A stretch of DNA of 37,954 bases, from contig NZ_AUZM01000058.1 in the NCBI RefSeq assembly GCF_000478195.2, positions 1 through 37,954 on the forward strand, written 5' to 3'. Of the stretch, positions 27,745 through 36,717 are shown piece by piece; the first letter of the stretch is position 1, and each line of letters starts with the position of its first letter. The DNA comes from Lyngbya aestuarii BL J (GTDB lineage: Bacteria; Cyanobacteriota; Cyanobacteriia; Cyanobacteriales; Microcoleaceae). The notes under the pieces were generated by a model that saw only the letters and a list, made by a program, of their open reading frames with translations, did not search any database and had not been told where the DNA came from. Made by a program: the position numbers and the translations under genes.

Positions 27745-29547
27745 TCAATCGTGATCATCGAGTCCTGGCCTGGGTGTGGGTAAGATTCGAGTTTTACTCA
27801 ATTGACGCAAGACTACTCCGCCCCCAACGGCTAAAACCAGACAAACCCAACCGAGGGTTTCTTGCAATAGTAAAAATCCACCCGCACTTAACAGCGTCCC
27901 TAACAATAATACAATCGCTGCGATCGCCTTTTGTACATCTAACCCCAAATCTTGATCCGGAGGTAAACCCGTTTTCAGGCGTTGTTTTGTCCATCCTGGC
28001 CCACCCGGTCGAACCTGGCGATAAAATGCTTCTAAAGTTTCTTCAGATTCGGATGAAGTCAACAGCAAAACCGTCACCCACAAAACCGTCACACAAGCGG
28101 TAATAAACATAATCCGCAAGCCAAAATCTTCGATCTTAAAAAGTGGAACTACGCTCGTGATCATCCCCACAAAAAAGCTAGCGACAATGGCAGTTAACTC
28201 GGCTGCTGCATTAATTCGCCACCAAAACCAGCGCAAAATCAAAATCAATCCCGAACCCGTACCAATAGCAATGACTAACCGAAAAACCGTCGCTACATCC
28301 GTTGCTAAAAATGCAGCACCCGCCCCTAAAATAGTCACTAAAACCGAAGACAATCGCCCGATAAAAACCAATTGAGTTTGAGACGCATCAGGTTTAATAA
28401 AACGTAAATAAAGATCATTAGTAATAAAAGAAGCCCCCCAATTAATCGAAGTAGAAACTGTACTCATAAACGCCGCCAACAAAGAAGCGACAACTAATCC
28501 TAAAATTCCCGGAGGCAAAAAATCCAGCATTAATCGGGGATAACCTAACTCTTTATCTTCTAAATCTGGATAAAGAACTATCGAAGCCAACGCCACCAAA
28601 ATCCACGGCCAAGTTCTAATGACATAGTGCATAATATTAAACGTCCAAGCCGCTTTTTCCGCTTCAGATTCGGTTTTTGCGGCTGCAAATCGTTGGACAA
28701 ATTCACCGCCCCCATCACTTCTTCGCCAAGACCACCATTGAATAAAAATATAGGCAAAAAAGGTGCTGGCTGTAATTCCGGCTGTTTTGCTAAAGCTAAT
28801 CAATCCATTTTCCCCACCCAGAGAAACCGGAAGTATAGATAAAATATCTTTGTCAGGAGAAGCTAGAGGAACTTTCGCTACTAATTCTCCAATTCCGCCC
28901 ACACTATTTAAAGCAAAATAAGCAACAATTATCGCCCCAAATAAAGCCAGAAAAAACTGAAAAAAGTCAGTCGCAACAACTCCCCACAATCCAGCTAATC
29001 CCGCATAAAATAAAACAAAAATACTAACCCCAATCACACTCAAAAGTTTGAGATTGCCTTCCGTTGCTTCAATTCCTAATGCTTGCCAAATATTCAACGC
29101 CTCTACCACTTTTACCATTGCTAACATAGCGTAACCAATGGCAATACAATTCATCGGAACGGCAAAAATAAACGCTTTTACTCCCCTTAAAACAGCACCC
29201 ATTTTGCCCCCATAACGCAATTCGGTTAATTCGGCATCGGTGAGAACCTCTGAACGTCGCCACATTCGCGCAAAAACGTAGACCATGATAATATGAGAGA
29301 TCCCAAACGTCCACCATTCCCAATTTCCGGCAATTCCTCGATTAGCAACCACTCCGGTAATATAGAGAGGAGTATCAATCGAAAATGTTGTTGCTGCCAT
29401 ACTAATTCCTGCTAACCACCAAGGAAGCGATCGCCCAGAAACGAAGAAATCAGCAAGACTTTTGGAACCTTGACGAGACAAATACAACCCCATCGCCATC
29501 GTCAGGATTAGGTATAGTAAAACAATTAACCAGTCAATCAGTTGCAT
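27745..29547 (-). CDS. Sodium:solute symporter family protein
   Basis: A 600-residue polytopic membrane protein with a dozen or more hydrophobic segments belongs to the SSS family, which couples inward solute movement to Na+. Family marks are the start 'DWLIVLLYLILTMAMGLYLSR', the short motif DFFVSGRSLPWWLAGISMAATTFS, and DAELTELRYG between helices. The substrate cannot be read; possible ligands include sugars, amino acids or organic acids. It begins a minus-strand run with the 59-residue protein and the GNAT enzyme. Confidence 0.92.
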   Translation of the reverse strand: MQLIDWLIVLLYLILTMAMGLYLSRQGSKSLADFFVSGRSLPWWLAGISMAATTFSIDTPLYITGVVANRGIAGNWEWWTFGISHIIMVYVFARMWRRSEVLTDAELTELRYGGKMGAVLRGVKAFIFAVPMNCIAIGYAMLAMVKVVEALNIWQALGIEATEGNLKLLSVIGVSIFVLFYAGLAGLWGVVATDFFQFFLALFGAIIVAYFALNSVGGIGELVAKVPLASPDKDILSILPVSLGGENGLISFSKTAGITASTFFAYIFIQWWSWRRSDGGGEFVQRFAAAKTESEAEKAAWTFNIMHYVIRTWPWILVALASIVLYPDLEDKELGYPRLMLDFLPPGILGLVVASLLAAFMSTVSTSINWGASFITNDLYLRFIKPDASQTQLVFIGRLSSVLVTILGAGAAFLATDVATVFRLVIAIGTGSGLILILRWFWWRINAAAELTAIVASFFVGMITSVVPLFKIEDFGLRIMFITACVTVLWVTVLLLTSSESEETLEAFYRQVRPGGPGWTKQRLKTGLPPDQDLGLDVQKAIAAIVLLLGTLLSAGGFLLLQETLGWVCLVLAVGGGVVLRQLSKTRILPTPRPGLDDHD

Positions 29548-29665
29548 GAGTTTGGAGAGGAAAACAGGGAAAAATTATAGTAAATCTAAGGTTTCCAGTC
29601 TACCTCTGAATGCCTCTTTTGTAAAAGTCTTGCTCGACGAAAACCGACTCAAGTCGAAAAAAACT

Positions 29666-30736
29666 CTAAATTTCTATGGTAAATATTGCGCCTTTCGGTT
29701 GATTATCTTCCACAAAAATTTTACCTTGATGGGCTTCTACAATCATTTTACAAAAGGCTAAACCCAAACCAATTTGTTTGATCTGGGACATTTCGGTTCC
29801 GATCTCAAATTTTTCAAAGATACTTTCTCGCAATTTTTCGTCAACTCCCCAACCTTGATCTTTAACTTGAATTATCGCTTGAACTGATGGATCTTCAGGG
29901 TAATCTAGGGTAATAATAATCAAACTCGGTTGGGGTGAAAATTTAATCGCATTTGAAAGTAGATTATCAATAACTCGTTGAAATAAGTTGATATCTAGGA
30001 GTAAATAACGTTCAACATTGGGGTATTCTGTTTTAAATTCAATATTTTTCTGCCTGGCGATCACTTCAAAGGCTCTAATCGCACTTTGAATGATTACTGT
30101 TAAATCAACAGAATTTAGATTCATTTGAAAAAACCCCTGTTCTAGCTTTGAGATTACTAAAATATCATCAATTAAATCTTGTAACCGCTCTCCAGATATG
30201 AGAATTTGTTCGATCTTTTTATAGTGTTTTTCTGGAATATTAGCGCGAGTCAAAAGATCTCCTAAAAGCAGAATGTTCATAATAGGACTTCGCAAGTCAT
30301 GAACAATCATTGCTGACATTTCCTCTCGCAGTTTCAGTGTCGAATTGAGGGTATCGTATTGTTGTTTAATTCGCAGCATAGAACGAACTCTCGCCCGCAG
30401 TTCCTCCTTATTGACAGGTTTACCAATAAAGTCATCAGCGCCCGCCTGTAGACACCGCGCGAGATCTTGTTTAGAATTAAGAGCCGTCACCATTACAATT
30501 GGAATATGACAAAAATTGGGATCAGATTTAATTTGTTTACAAACTGCAATCCCATCTAACTCTGGCATCATTACATCTAATAAAATCACATCAGGCTGTA
30601 ATCGTTCTATCCGGTTTAAAGCCTTTTTACCGCTATTTGCATAGTTTAATTGATAATTTTCTGGAAGCAAGAAGGCTTCAATAACTTCAAAGTTACTCGG
30701 TTTGTCGTCTACAACTAAGATTTTTTTAGATCTCAT
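29666..30736 (-). CDS. REC-histidine kinase (response-regulator-linked sensor kinase)
   Basis: I use the ATG at 30736 (MRSKKILVVDD) because the longer frame starts at a TTG with a hydrophobic non-domain leader; the product is 356 residues. The N-terminal receiver has Asp54 (VILLDVMMPELDG) and Lys106 (GKPVN). A linker leads to HisKA with His146 in MIVHDLRSPIMN, then HATPase_c with N-box DNLLSNAIKF, G1 DQGWGVDE and G2 GLGLAFCK. It has no separate sensor, so input may come through phosphorylation of its receiver. It is the last gene of the operon, 57 bp after the hybrid kinase. Such REC-HK proteins commonly act mid-relay. Confidence 0.9.
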   Translation of the reverse strand: MRSKKILVVDDKPSNFEVIEAFLLPENYQLNYANSGKKALNRIERLQPDVILLDVMMPELDGIAVCKQIKSDPNFCHIPIVMVTALNSKQDLARCLQAGADDFIGKPVNKEELRARVRSMLRIKQQYDTLNSTLKLREEMSAMIVHDLRSPIMNILLLGDLLTRANIPEKHYKKIEQILISGERLQDLIDDILVISKLEQGFFQMNLNSVDLTVIIQSAIRAFEVIARQKNIEFKTEYPNVERYLLLDINLFQRVIDNLLSNAIKFSPQPSLIIITLDYPEDPSVQAIIQVKDQGWGVDEKLRESIFEKFEIGTEMSQIKQIGLGLAFCKMIVEAHQGKIFVEDNQPKGAIFTIEI

Positions 30737-30793
30737 TTTTTTGATTAATATAAGTATAAATATAAGTGAAAACAAAACTTAAATGTTGTTAGC

Positions 30794-33427
30794 TTATTCA
30801 CCTAATAGCTGTTCTATTTTATCGGATAAGTTTTTTAAACCAAAAGGTTTTACTAGACAATCATTCGCTCCAGCTTTTAAACAGTGTTCTCGATCTTCAT
30901 CTCGTTTGAAAGCAGTTAAAGCTAAAATTTTAATTTTAGCCATTTCGGAATCAGCTTTGATTTTACAAATGACTTCTAGTTCATTGATTTGGGATGTTTT
31001 GATATCGATTAAAACCAATTTAGGTTTTTGTTTTTTGGCGAGTGTAACCGCCTCTAAACTATCTTTAGCAACGATTAACTGATATCCTTTAAACTCAAAA
31101 TAGTCTTGAATAGTATCAACATTCGCTTCATTGTTATCAATAATTAAAATTAAGGCTTGAGTTTCTTCGAGTTGATTTATATCACCAATATTTGAGAGGT
31201 TATTATTTGATTTTTCAGAGTGATTATCTTGGGTTTTATCTGCACAATATTCAACAGAATCAACTATATTTTTAGAGTAATATTTATCATTATTTACTAA
31301 AGGGAGGGTAATCATAAATTGACTTCCTTGACCTAATTGACTCTGAAGACTAACTTGACCTTGGTGCATTTCTACGATGCGTTTTACCAATGCCAAACCC
31401 AATCCAGTACCCGGATAACTTTTTGATAAACTACTATCAATTTGAACAAAAGGTTTAAAGAGTTTGTCCTGATATTCAGGAGCAATACCAATCCCTGTAT
31501 CAATTACTTTAAAATAAATCATAGATTCCATCAAGTTAGGCTCGACAATTAAACTGACTTTACCTTGGTTTGGTGTAAATTTCACGGCATTACTCAGTAA
31601 GTTCACTAAAACTTGACGTAAGTGACGTTCATCTACTTTAATATTAGTTATCTTCTGAGTAATTTGCAAGCTAAGTTTAATATTTTTCTTAAAAGCTTGA
31701 GGTTGAATCAAGTCAAAGCTAGAGTTGCACAGGGCTTCAAGATTCACCCCTGTGAGATTTAACTCTAATTTTCCTGCTTCTATTTTGGAAAGATCAAGAA
31801 TATCAGTAATCAGTTCTAACAAATGGTTTCCACTCCGTCTAATTGTTGAGATCGGATGAGATTGTTTAGACTTGAGCGGTTCAAAAACTCCCTCCTCTAA
31901 CGCTTCAGACAAACCGATAATTGCATTTAAAGGAGTTCGCAACTCATGGCTCATATTCGCCAGAAATTCATCTTTTAAGCGAGTTGTTCGTTCAAGTTGA
32001 ATATTAGTTTTTCTAAGGATTTCTTCGGCTTGTTTTCGCTGAGTAATATCTCTCGCTTCTACGATTAAAAAGATTACTTTTCCGGCTTCATCTCGCAGGG
32101 GACGGAGCAAAAAGTCAAGGGTTATTGCATTTCCTTGAAGATCAAATGTCTCAATTTCATCGCGGATAAATTCTCCTTGAGCCGCTTGAACAATAAATTT
32201 GCGAATTTTTTCTTGAGTCCGATCCGAAGCCCTTTTACACGTTTGAATTTCCCAAAACGGACGATTGATCACGGCTTCACGACTAACATTTTCCCAATCT
32301 AAAGCCGTTTGATTCAACTCTAGGATCATACCATCAATAGTTAATAATCCGGTCAGTTGAAAGGTGTTGTTAAAAATCGCTCTAAACTTTTGCTCACTTT
32401 CTTTGAGTTTAGCAGTTCGTTTCTGAACTTGTTCTTCTAACTTCTGATTGAGCTGTCTTAAGTTTTGATAAAGTTGAGCTTGTTGAATACCAAGAACAAT
32501 TTGAACGGAAAGTTCCTCTAGAAGTTCAATTTCATTCTGTTTCCACTGGCGAAAATCGTCACATTGATGAGCAATTAATAATCCCCAAACTTTTGAATGT
32601 TCTATTTTTCGGGGGTTAATCCCTTCATTTCCATTTCCACTGAGAGTAATCGGAAAAATTAGATTAGCTTTAATTTTAAAACGTTCTAACATTTGGATAT
32701 GACAATCGCTATATCCAACCTGATAAATATTATGATTAGCATGGTGTTTTTCCCAAGTATGATTACGATTTTCCCCGATATTACAGCTCATTTCTTGAGA
32801 TGAAGTCTTAATCGTCGTTGGCCATCCTTCGCCAACAGATTCAGCAACAACTTGACCCTCTTGACTGGATTTAAACTGATAAACAACAACCCGATCACAA
32901 TTTAGAAAAGAACGCACTTCATTGACTGATACTTGTAAAATTTCGTCTAAATTTAAAGATTGACGAATCCGCAGGGCGATACTTGAGACTAACCGACGTT
33001 GTTGTTGGCTGCGTTCAATTTGCTGAAGGAGTTTAACTCGTTCAAAAACACTATCAATCGTTTTAAGTAGACTTTCAGCCGTAATATTTCCTTTGACTAA
33101 ATAATCTTGAAAACCACTTTTCATCGCTTGTACAGCAAGTTGTACATCTCCTTGACCCGTCAGCATGATCACCGGAATTTCTAAACTTATTTCTTCTCTT
33201 AAAATTTCAATCAGTTCTAGTCCATCTATATCGGGTAGAAGAAAATCCATGAGAACGAGATCAGGCTTTATTGTTTGAAGACTTTCCAGTCCTTCTTCTC
33301 CTGTTTCTACGCTGATAACCTCATAGTTGTATCGTGAATCTTTACTCAGATAACGACAATACATTTCTTGGTCTGTGAGAGAATCTTCAATAATCAAAAT
33401 GATTCGCTGATTTGATACTTTGATCAT
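30794..33427 (-). CDS. Hybrid histidine kinase REC-GAF-PAS-HisKA-HATPase-REC with cyanobacteriochrome-like GAF
   Basis: The 877 residues read in order: receiver 1 (8-125; Asp61 in LVLMDFLLPD, Lys112), GAF (about 155-320), coiled link, PAS (345-460), HisKA with His494 in NMSHELRTPLNA, HATPase_c (N-box NLLSNAVKF near 609, DTGIG 643, GTGLGL 673), linker rich in Asn and Ser, and receiver 2 (758-877; Asp808, Lys860). The GAF domain has CDRVVVYQF, EGQVVAESV, a Cys242-His243 pair in SDCHIQMLERFKIKANL and WGLLIAHQC, the full pattern of a bilin-binding cyanobacteriochrome GAF. Another Cys215 lies 27 residues earlier. Bilin binding is therefore likely but not proven. Confidence 0.9.
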   Translation of the reverse strand: MIKVSNQRIILIIEDSLTDQEMYCRYLSKDSRYNYEVISVETGEEGLESLQTIKPDLVLMDFLLPDIDGLELIEILREEISLEIPVIMLTGQGDVQLAVQAMKSGFQDYLVKGNITAESLLKTIDSVFERVKLLQQIERSQQQRRLVSSIALRIRQSLNLDEILQVSVNEVRSFLNCDRVVVYQFKSSQEGQVVAESVGEGWPTTIKTSSQEMSCNIGENRNHTWEKHHANHNIYQVGYSDCHIQMLERFKIKANLIFPITLSGNGNEGINPRKIEHSKVWGLLIAHQCDDFRQWKQNEIELLEELSVQIVLGIQQAQLYQNLRQLNQKLEEQVQKRTAKLKESEQKFRAIFNNTFQLTGLLTIDGMILELNQTALDWENVSREAVINRPFWEIQTCKRASDRTQEKIRKFIVQAAQGEFIRDEIETFDLQGNAITLDFLLRPLRDEAGKVIFLIVEARDITQRKQAEEILRKTNIQLERTTRLKDEFLANMSHELRTPLNAIIGLSEALEEGVFEPLKSKQSHPISTIRRSGNHLLELITDILDLSKIEAGKLELNLTGVNLEALCNSSFDLIQPQAFKKNIKLSLQITQKITNIKVDERHLRQVLVNLLSNAVKFTPNQGKVSLIVEPNLMESMIYFKVIDTGIGIAPEYQDKLFKPFVQIDSSLSKSYPGTGLGLALVKRIVEMHQGQVSLQSQLGQGSQFMITLPLVNNDKYYSKNIVDSVEYCADKTQDNHSEKSNNNLSNIGDINQLEETQALILIIDNNEANVDTIQDYFEFKGYQLIVAKDSLEAVTLAKKQKPKLVLIDIKTSQINELEVICKIKADSEMAKIKILALTAFKRDEDREHCLKAGANDCLVKPFGLKNLSDKIEQLLGE

Positions 33428-33507
33428 AATTTTCAGGCTAAAATTCTATCTATTTTGAGAGTAAAAAAAATTAGGTTTTGCTAACTTTACCAAGCGACTC
33501 TTTAGAT

Positions 33508-33975
33508 CTATTCTTCATAGTCAGGAAGAATAACCGAGTTAAACCAATAGAAACTAAAATTTTCAATAATTTTTTTATAAGATGAAATTCCCAGCGGTTT
33601 TTGAATGTAGCTGTTGACTCCATTTTGATAGCAAGCTTTAATATCTTTATGGTTAGAAGACGTTGTAAAAGCAACAACCGGAATTATTTTCAAGTTTGGA
33701 TCTTCTTTGATTTTAGCGATCACTTCTCGCCCATCCGTCCCCGGTAGATTTAAGTCCACAATAATGAGGGCGGGAGTTGCTGTCTCTTGTCTGTCTGCGT
33801 ATTCTCCTTGATAAAAAAGGAAATCAAGAATATCATCTCCATCGATAAAGCGATAAATTGGATAAGAAAAGTTGGAAGTTTTCATCAAACGCATAAAAAC
33901 TTCAAAGTCTTCATCATTATCTTCTACAATGAGTAGATAAGGAACAGGTGAGGATTTAGGCCGAGGGTTTTTCAT
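33508..33975 (-). CDS. rcpB: Rcp-type response regulator
   Basis: A single receiver of 155 residues with no output domain: acidic pocket EDNDED (18-23), phospho-acceptor Asp74 in IIVDLNLPGTDG, Thr104/Thr105 and Lys126 in IQKPLG. The C-terminal 'FYWFNSVILP' matches the dimer-forming end of Rcp1-type regulators, the usual partners of cyanobacterial phytochromes. It starts 15 bp after the phytochrome gene, with AGGAG about 11 bases before the ATG, so co-expression is very likely. The symbol rcpB reflects pairing with a CphB-like kinase. Confidence 0.92.
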   Translation of the reverse strand: MKNPRPKSSPVPYLLIVEDNDEDFEVFMRLMKTSNFSYPIYRFIDGDDILDFLFYQGEYADRQETATPALIIVDLNLPGTDGREVIAKIKEDPNLKIIPVVAFTTSSNHKDIKACYQNGVNSYIQKPLGISSYKKIIENFSFYWFNSVILPDYEE

Positions 33976-33990
33976 TGAATTGAATTACTC

Positions 33991-36237
33991 CTAGCTATTG
34001 AGAGTAAAGTAAAAAGTGCTTCCTTCTCTATATTGAGATTCTATCCATATTTTACCTCCATGACGGTCAATAATTTTTTTAACTATTGTTAAGCCCGCTC
34101 CTGTTCCTCCACCATAACGATCTCGACCATGCAAACGCTTGAAAATTTTAAAAATAGCATCGAGATGTTTTTCTCGAATTCCAATTCCATTATCACGAAT
34201 ATAAAAAGTACAAGGATGTTCTGGAGTTTTTAAACAACCAATCTCGATCAGCTTGGGAGAGTTATGATTATATTTAACTGCATTACTAATTAAATTTGTA
34301 AAAACTTCTTCAACCAAAATGTGATCGCCCGAAATCACAGGTAAAGAGTGAGGAATATTAATTTCAATTAATTCATTAGGTTGACTAATCCTTAAAACTT
34401 CACTGACATTCTTCACTAATAAATTCAAGTCAATCGGCTGACGATTGAGTTCTTGGCGGCCTAAGCGGGAAAAGTGTAGCAAAGTATTAATTAAATCTTC
34501 CATACGTTGGGTCAATTTAATCAAGGTTTGAAGTTTTTGACGACCTTCATCATCTAAAATATTTTCATAATCTTCCAGCAAAAATGTTGAGTAGTTGTGA
34601 ATGCCTCGCAACGGTTCTTTGAGATCGTGAGAGGCAATGTAAGCAAAAGAATCAAGTTCATCATTACTGCGAGTGAGTTGTGAATTCAATTCAAAAAGTT
34701 CGGACGCACGCCGCAAAACAAAATTAATAATTGAACTTTTTAATTCTTGAGCATTTTCGATTTCACAATCTTGCCACGGTAATGATTTTAGTCTGACTGT
34801 TTCTTGCCATTTATTAAAGGATTTTCGAGGAAATACCGTTAAACTACCATCCGCTTCAATTTGCGTCGGTTTATCAGGATTTCCCGCCCAGTTAACGCTT
34901 TGAATCACTTCTGGACGAAACCATAGAATATAATTGGCTTGAAGTTTAGTAATCTCTAAAACTAACAATCCACTTGCCCGATCTTTAAAATTTAAAGCCG
35001 AAGGATAAACTTTAGGTAAAGAATCTGTGTGGTAAATACTGCCGTGGATCTGAAGTTTTATCCGATCAATTAAATTTTTAATTTCGTCTTCATTGGGAGT
35101 CTGACCTCTACATTTTAGGTCGCCTTCTAGATAAATAGCAACTCCCGTCGCATTAACCAATTGCAGTAATTTATCTTCTAGATTTAGCAGCACATTCAAC
35201 AAATCATCTGAACTTGATAGTGACGAAGTGATTTGAGATTGAATATTTTTCAGATAGATCTTATAATCTAAATTGTCATTTTGCTCCTTGCTTATAATTT
35301 GCAAAGACATCACTTGTCCTAAAAATTCGCAAGCTGTGCGGATTTCATAAGGAACATACTTAGCAGATGACTCGTGATGACAAGCGACCAATCCCCATAA
35401 TTTGTTCTCTTTTAGCAGAGAAATAGACATCGCCGCTTTCACCCCCATATTTTTTAAATATTCCATATGAATGGGAGAAACACTTCGCAGCACAGAAAAA
35501 CTCAAATCTAAAGGCTTTTGAGTCAGGGGATTGTTTTCAGGAATCAACGCCACAGATTGATAATTGACATCGGGAATGAGTCGCAAATAGTTTAATTTAT
35601 AAAGTTTGCGAGCGGGTAAAGGAATATCGGTGGCGGGATAATGCAGCCCCAAATAGGGTTCTAATTCTTCTAATTTATCCTCGGCAATCACGTGACCAGA
35701 ATCATCCTCATTAAACTTATAGATCATCACCCGATCAAACCCGGTAAGCTGACGAATTTCCCCGACAATGATAGAACAGAGTTCTGGCAGAGTTTGGGCT
35801 TGTTGAAATAGAGTAATCGTCCGTTTTGTGAGCCTATAGAAGTAGGGAAATCCTTCGTCGTCTTGATGACTTGGAGGTTCAAGTTCTAAGATAACTAGAC
35901 CCTGATAATAATGTACAATACCGTCAAAAAGTTGAGCTTGAGGCCGAGATTGAACGGAGAGTGGGATGGGGTTGAGAGATTCAAAGTTTCCAGATAAACC
36001 TTGACGAACGGCTTCTATCTGTTCGGAGTTTAATAGATAATCTAGAGGTTTTCCTAATAGCTCATCGGGTAAAAAACCAAGCAAGTTTTCTACATTCCGA
36101 CTGAGTTGGACAATTTTCAGATCGGGTTCCTGGAGACTTAAGAGAATCCCGTGAGGCTGAATTGAACCCGGAATCTCGATCTGTTCGCGATCGCAATTGG
36201 TTAAATCAACATTTGTCGCTGTAACCGTTTCATTCAC
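33991..36237 (-). CDS. cphB: Biliverdin-type phytochrome histidine kinase (CphB-like)
   Basis: The 748-residue photoreceptor kinase has PAS (about 18-118), GAF (150-310), PHY (330-510), HisKA and HATPase_c. Cys15 in NCDREQIEIPGSIQPHG sits where bacteriophytochromes bind biliverdin. The GAF position of the Cph1 cysteine is Ile256 (SPIHMEYLKNM), followed by His257, as in CphB proteins; the motif PATDIP supplies Asp204. The PHY tongue shows FPRKSF (469-474). His537 in ASHDLKEPLRG is the phosphorylation site, with NAVKYN and GGTGAGL in the ATPase domain. The start is GTG (36237) with GAGGG eight bases upstream. It heads the sensory operon. Confidence 0.93.
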   Translation of the reverse strand: MNETVTATNVDLTNCDREQIEIPGSIQPHGILLSLQEPDLKIVQLSRNVENLLGFLPDELLGKPLDYLLNSEQIEAVRQGLSGNFESLNPIPLSVQSRPQAQLFDGIVHYYQGLVILELEPPSHQDDEGFPYFYRLTKRTITLFQQAQTLPELCSIIVGEIRQLTGFDRVMIYKFNEDDSGHVIAEDKLEELEPYLGLHYPATDIPLPARKLYKLNYLRLIPDVNYQSVALIPENNPLTQKPLDLSFSVLRSVSPIHMEYLKNMGVKAAMSISLLKENKLWGLVACHHESSAKYVPYEIRTACEFLGQVMSLQIISKEQNDNLDYKIYLKNIQSQITSSLSSSDDLLNVLLNLEDKLLQLVNATGVAIYLEGDLKCRGQTPNEDEIKNLIDRIKLQIHGSIYHTDSLPKVYPSALNFKDRASGLLVLEITKLQANYILWFRPEVIQSVNWAGNPDKPTQIEADGSLTVFPRKSFNKWQETVRLKSLPWQDCEIENAQELKSSIINFVLRRASELFELNSQLTRSNDELDSFAYIASHDLKEPLRGIHNYSTFLLEDYENILDDEGRQKLQTLIKLTQRMEDLINTLLHFSRLGRQELNRQPIDLNLLVKNVSEVLRISQPNELIEINIPHSLPVISGDHILVEEVFTNLISNAVKYNHNSPKLIEIGCLKTPEHPCTFYIRDNGIGIREKHLDAIFKIFKRLHGRDRYGGGTGAGLTIVKKIIDRHGGKIWIESQYREGSTFYFTLNS

Positions 36238-36717
36238 AGCTATTGCCCTCTGTTTTTAAATTTAAGTCTGATTGATCAAAGTTTTGATATTGTCATTATA
36301 TTATACATCATAAGTTGTTGTGCATTTAAACTGCATTTATTGCATTACTTTTATTTTTTAACTTTCTCTCCTCTTTAATAATGAAATCTCCTTCATTTAA
36401 AAGTTTATGCAAGAGAGATTCTAGTTGTTCAACGAATTCAAACAGACGATGCAGCCCAATATTCTTGATTCTGAATGCCATACTAATTCAGCACTGATTT
36501 TTATATATTCTTCTCCGGTATCTTTCTGATAGAATCTTAAAAATAAAAAAAACGATACATATGTTCAACGACAATTCTAATATAAACTAAATCCCGATTT
36601 TCTTTTTTGTGTTTTTGGGAGAGTTCTTTTTTTTGCTTTTTATGAGGAGTTTGACTTGATTTATGAAGTTTTTGAATCCCTTGATATCCTTGATCCCCCA
36701 AGCAGATGATTTTTTCA
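36238..36717. other. AT-rich upstream region of the phytochrome operon
   Basis: No gene is supported. The region holds the operon leader and promoter candidates at the left and long A/T runs (e.g. 36540-36640). A 64-residue minus-strand frame at 36587-36781 is Lys/Ile-rich and overlaps the transposase relic; I consider it non-coding. Confidence 0.45.
36295..36305 (-). promoter_or_regulatory. Possible -10 elements of the phytochrome operon
   Basis: On the minus strand two overlapping TATAAT hexamers occur (36300-36305 and 36295-36300) about 60 bp before the GTG. No good TTGACA lies at 17 bp, so an activator might be needed. Assignment is weak. Confidence 0.3.
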
